This document shows, piece after piece, positions 3,819-5,850 of a stretch of DNA of 5,850 nucleotides. The translations under genes and the position numbers were made by a program. Below the pieces are notes generated by a model. It made no database searches. It saw only the letters and a program-made list of their open reading frames with translations, and was not told the DNA's origin. How positions within the stretch are numbered: position 1 is the first letter of the stretch; every line of letters starts with the position of its first letter. The stretch is from Planctomycetota bacterium. Lineage in GTDB: Bacteria; Planctomycetota; JAJSAM01. The stretch spans positions 1 through 5,850 of the forward strand of contig JAOZQC010000235.1 of NCBI GenBank assembly GCA_029932425.1, read 5' to 3'.

Positions 3819-5850
3819 ATGGAAGGCGTGCGGTTGGGTTCCTACCGGCTGCTCTCCGAGCTGGGCTCGGGCGGCACCGCCACGGTGTGGCTGGCGGAGG
3901 TGGAGGAGGCGGGGCCGGGGCGCGCGATGGGCGACCGCGTGGCCGTCAAGATCATCCATCCCCACCTCCTGGCGAGCGGAGAGTTCCTCCCGCGGATCCG
4001 GAAGGAGGTGGAGATCGGGAGGGCCCTGCGCCACGAGAACATCGTGCGGACCCTCGAACTCGGCACCGGCATCTACCGGGACCGGGAGGTCCGGTACCTC
4101 GTCATGGAGTACGTGGAGGGCGAGACCCTCCGGGAGATGCTCGAGGAACTGGGGTGGTTCCCGGAGGGCCTCTGCCGGCACGTGGGCCGGGAGATCGCCC
4201 GGGCGCTCTCGGCCATGCACTCCGCGGGCATCGTCCACCGCGACCTCAAGCCGGAGAACGTGCTCATCAGCCGGGACGAGGTGGTGAAGGTCATGGACCT
4301 GGGGTTCGCCCGGATCGCGGACGAGGCGATCCGGCTCTCCACCACCGGCCAGTTCGTGGGATCGGTCCTGTACGCCTCGCCCGAGCAGTTCGGGCGGGGG
4401 GGAGGGGACGTGGACGGCCGGGCGGATCTGTACGCCCTGGGGCTGGTGCTCTACGAGCTGGCCACGGGCCGGCATCCGTTCTTCGACGAGGACCTTCGCG
4501 TCGTCATCCAGAGGCAGCTCACCGCGGAGCCGCGGCCTCCCAGCGCCCGGAACTCCCAGGTCTCCCCCTTCTTCGAGGACCTGGTCCTCACCCTGCTTCG
4601 CAAGGATCGCGAGGAGAGGGCGGAGTCCGCCGCGGAGATCCTGGAGGCCCTGGAGCACGGAGAGGAGTCGGACTGGTGGCGCCGGCGCTGGGGCGTCCGG
4701 CGGGGCCGGAGGGAGCGGTCCCTGCCCCGGGTCCCCGTGCCCCGGGACACCGCGCTCCACGGGAGGGAGCGGGAGCTCGCGGTCCTCGATCGCGAGTGGG
4801 CCGCCGTCCGCGGAGGGCGGGGACGTGTGGTCCTCATCGAGGGAGAGGCGGGGATCGGCAAGACGCGGCTCGCCGACGAGTTCGCGGCGCGGGTGCTCCG
4901 GCGCGGAGAGGAGATGGACTTCCTCTACGGAGCTTACCCCCCCGGGGGCGCGGCCACCGCGGCGGGCGCCTTCTCCTCCGCCTTCCGCCGGCACCTCGGC
5001 GAGGAGGATCTCGAGGAGAGCCTGGCCGAGCACCTCCAGGTGACCCGCGGGCTCGTCCCCGCCTTCGCCGCCTTCCTCCGGGGACACCCCGTCCCCGGGA
5101 CGGAGGAGAGCCTGGACCGGCAGTCGATCCAGACCCTCTTCCTGAAGGTGGCGCGGTCCCTGGCCGCCCGGCGTCCCCTCCTGATCGTCATCGACGACCT
5201 GCACTTCGCGCCGGAGGAGGGGCTCGGGCTCTTCGCCGCGCTGTCCCACGGCCTGTCCGGGCACCGCATCCTCCTCGTGGGAACCGCGAGACCGGCGCTC
5301 GAGGAGGGCTGGATTCACCAGCTGGAGCGGCTGGTCCACCTTCGCCGGCTCGTGCTCGACCGCCTGGGCCCCCGGGACCTGCAGCACCTCCTGGAGGAGC
5401 TGCTGGCTTCCGAGCGCCTGGCCCGGGAGCTGGGACCGCGCGTGGCCGTCCAGTCCGACGGAAACCCGTTCTTCGTGTTCGAGATCCTGCGTTCTCTCCA
5501 GGAGCGGGGTCGGATCGAGCGCCGGGACGACGGCTCCTTCGCGGCCACGGGGGAGATCGGGGAGATCGGCATTCCCCCCTCGGTGGAGGAACTGGTGAAG
5601 GCGCGGGTCTCCGTGCTCGAGCCGGAGGACCGGGACCTCCTCGACATCGCGGCCTGCTGCGGGCTGGAGTTCGATCCTCTCCTCGTCGCGGAGGCGCTGG
5701 GCCGGGGCCGGATCCCCGTGCTCAAGCGCCTGAGCCAGATCGAGCGCGCCCACCGCCTGATCCGGCCCTCCGGCCGGACCTACGTCTTCGACCATCAGCA
5801 GGTCCGGGAGGCGGTCTTCACCCATCAAGACTGGCAAGAACTGGAGAGGC
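3819..5850 (+). CDS. Ser/Thr protein kinase fused to AAA_16/STAND ATPase (PknK-like), C-terminus cut off
   Basis: A large cytoplasmic signalling protein; 677 residues are visible. The kinase domain is about 8-279: glycine loop LGSGGTATVWLA (15-26), VAVK with Lys44, helix-C Glu63, catalytic loop HRDLKPEN (140-147, Asp142), DLG (160-162) in place of DFG, an activation loop with Ser174, Thr175 and Thr176, SPE (187-189), Asp203 and Arg267. All residues needed for activity are present. The linker (280-312) is rich in Arg and Trp; no membrane helix is seen. The ATPase follows: GREREL (315-320), Walker A GEAGIGKT (342-349), Walker B LLIVIDD (454-460), ILLVGTARP (484-492) and the SDGNPFFVFEI stretch (546-556) typical of AAA_16/MalT-type STAND ATPases. 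Such proteins usually continue into TPR repeats and sometimes a GAF, histidine kinase or HTH output, here outside the window. The start is ATG 3819, with TTG 3783 possible. Probable role: coupling a ligand-gated ATPase switch to phosphorylation; targets are unknown. Confidence 0.93.
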   Translation, partial: MEGVRLGSYRLLSELGSGGTATVWLAEVEEAGPGRAMGDRVAVKIIHPHLLASGEFLPRIRKEVEIGRALRHENIVRTLELGTGIYRDREVRYLVMEYVEGETLREMLEELGWFPEGLCRHVGREIARALSAMHSAGIVHRDLKPENVLISRDEVVKVMDLGFARIADEAIRLSTTGQFVGSVLYASPEQFGRGGGDVDGRADLYALGLVLYELATGRHPFFDEDLRVVIQRQLTAEPRPPSARNSQVSPFFEDLVLTLLRKDREERAESAAEILEALEHGEESDWWRRRWGVRRGRRERSLPRVPVPRDTALHGRERELAVLDREWAAVRGGRGRVVLIEGEAGIGKTRLADEFAARVLRRGEEMDFLYGAYPPGGAATAAGAFSSAFRRHLGEEDLEESLAEHLQVTRGLVPAFAAFLRGHPVPGTEESLDRQSIQTLFLKVARSLAARRPLLIVIDDLHFAPEEGLGLFAALSHGLSGHRILLVGTARPALEEGWIHQLERLVHLRRLVLDRLGPRDLQHLLEELLASERLARELGPRVAVQSDGNPFFVFEILRSLQERGRIERRDDGSFAATGEIGEIGIPPSVEELVKARVSVLEPEDRDLLDIAACCGLEFDPLLVAEALGRGRIPVLKRLSQIERAHRLIRPSGRTYVFDHQQVREAVFTHQDWQELER

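Noticed and set aside
3629..3820. N-terminal extension of the RRM protein
   Set aside because: The family begins at MAKKLYVGN or similar; the upstream residues look like translated promoter DNA.
4674..4695. Trp/Arg-rich segment after the kinase as a membrane anchor
   Set aside because: WWRRRWGVRR is far too charged and short to span a membrane; many Hanks kinases have a helix here but this one does not.
5550..5567. Tandem 9-base repeat GGGGAGATC within the kinase-ATPase gene
   Set aside because: Only two copies, in frame (Gly-Glu-Ile twice), in a linker-like part of the ATPase; unremarkable.
3807..5837. A 676-residue open frame antisense to the kinase-ATPase gene
   Set aside because: Its translation is low-complexity, rich in Pro, Glu, Gly and Arg, with no family motif; it mirrors the strongly GC-biased codons of the real gene.
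1..5850. Search by eye for CRISPR repeats, insertion sequence ends, tRNA or rRNA and phage-type genes
   Set aside because: No spaced direct repeats, transposase motifs, tRNA-like arms or phage proteins were found; the window looks like ordinary chromosome.

Overview
This is a GC-rich (about 70% by eye) stretch of bacterial chromosome with five protein genes, two of them cut by the window edges. Codon third positions are almost all G or C, so long open frames appear antisense to every real gene. The gene mix fits a GC-rich soil, sediment or aquatic lineage such as Acidobacteria, Myxococcota/Deltaproteobacteria or a related uncultured phylum: a Hanks-type kinase fused to a STAND-type ATPase, a single-domain RRM protein, a long YihY/BrkB protein, and a GT-C sugar transferase. 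This assignment is inference; nothing in the window fixes the phylum.

Layout. At 1-1044 (minus) lies a membrane GT39/ArnT-like glycosyltransferase missing its C-terminus. A 244-base spacer with a possible hairpin follows. At 1289-1666 (minus) is a 125-residue stand-alone GGQ-domain release-factor-like protein. A 94-base divergent promoter region separates it from a 442-residue YihY/BrkB-family membrane protein (1761-3089, plus), which carries a C-terminal winged-helix domain resembling Rrf2 regulators. A 257-base convergent spacer, crowded with GC hairpins and one G-quadruplex motif, leads to a 93-residue RRM RNA-binding protein (3347-3628, minus). A 190-base divergent spacer then separates it from a large gene running off the right edge (3819 onward, plus), a Ser/Thr protein kinase fused to a PknK/MalT-like AAA_16 ATPase.

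The genes alternate in strand and do not form one operon. Shared themes are translation rescue and RNA handling (release-factor-like and RRM proteins), envelope functions (glycosyltransferase and YihY) and signalling (kinase-ATPase), but no pathway visibly links them. I see no mobile element, CRISPR array, tRNA or rRNA. No clearly new multi-gene system is evident. The best second-look items are the membrane protein with an Rrf2-like tail, the kinase-STAND fusion, the mini release factor, and possible leaderless or non-AUG starts.
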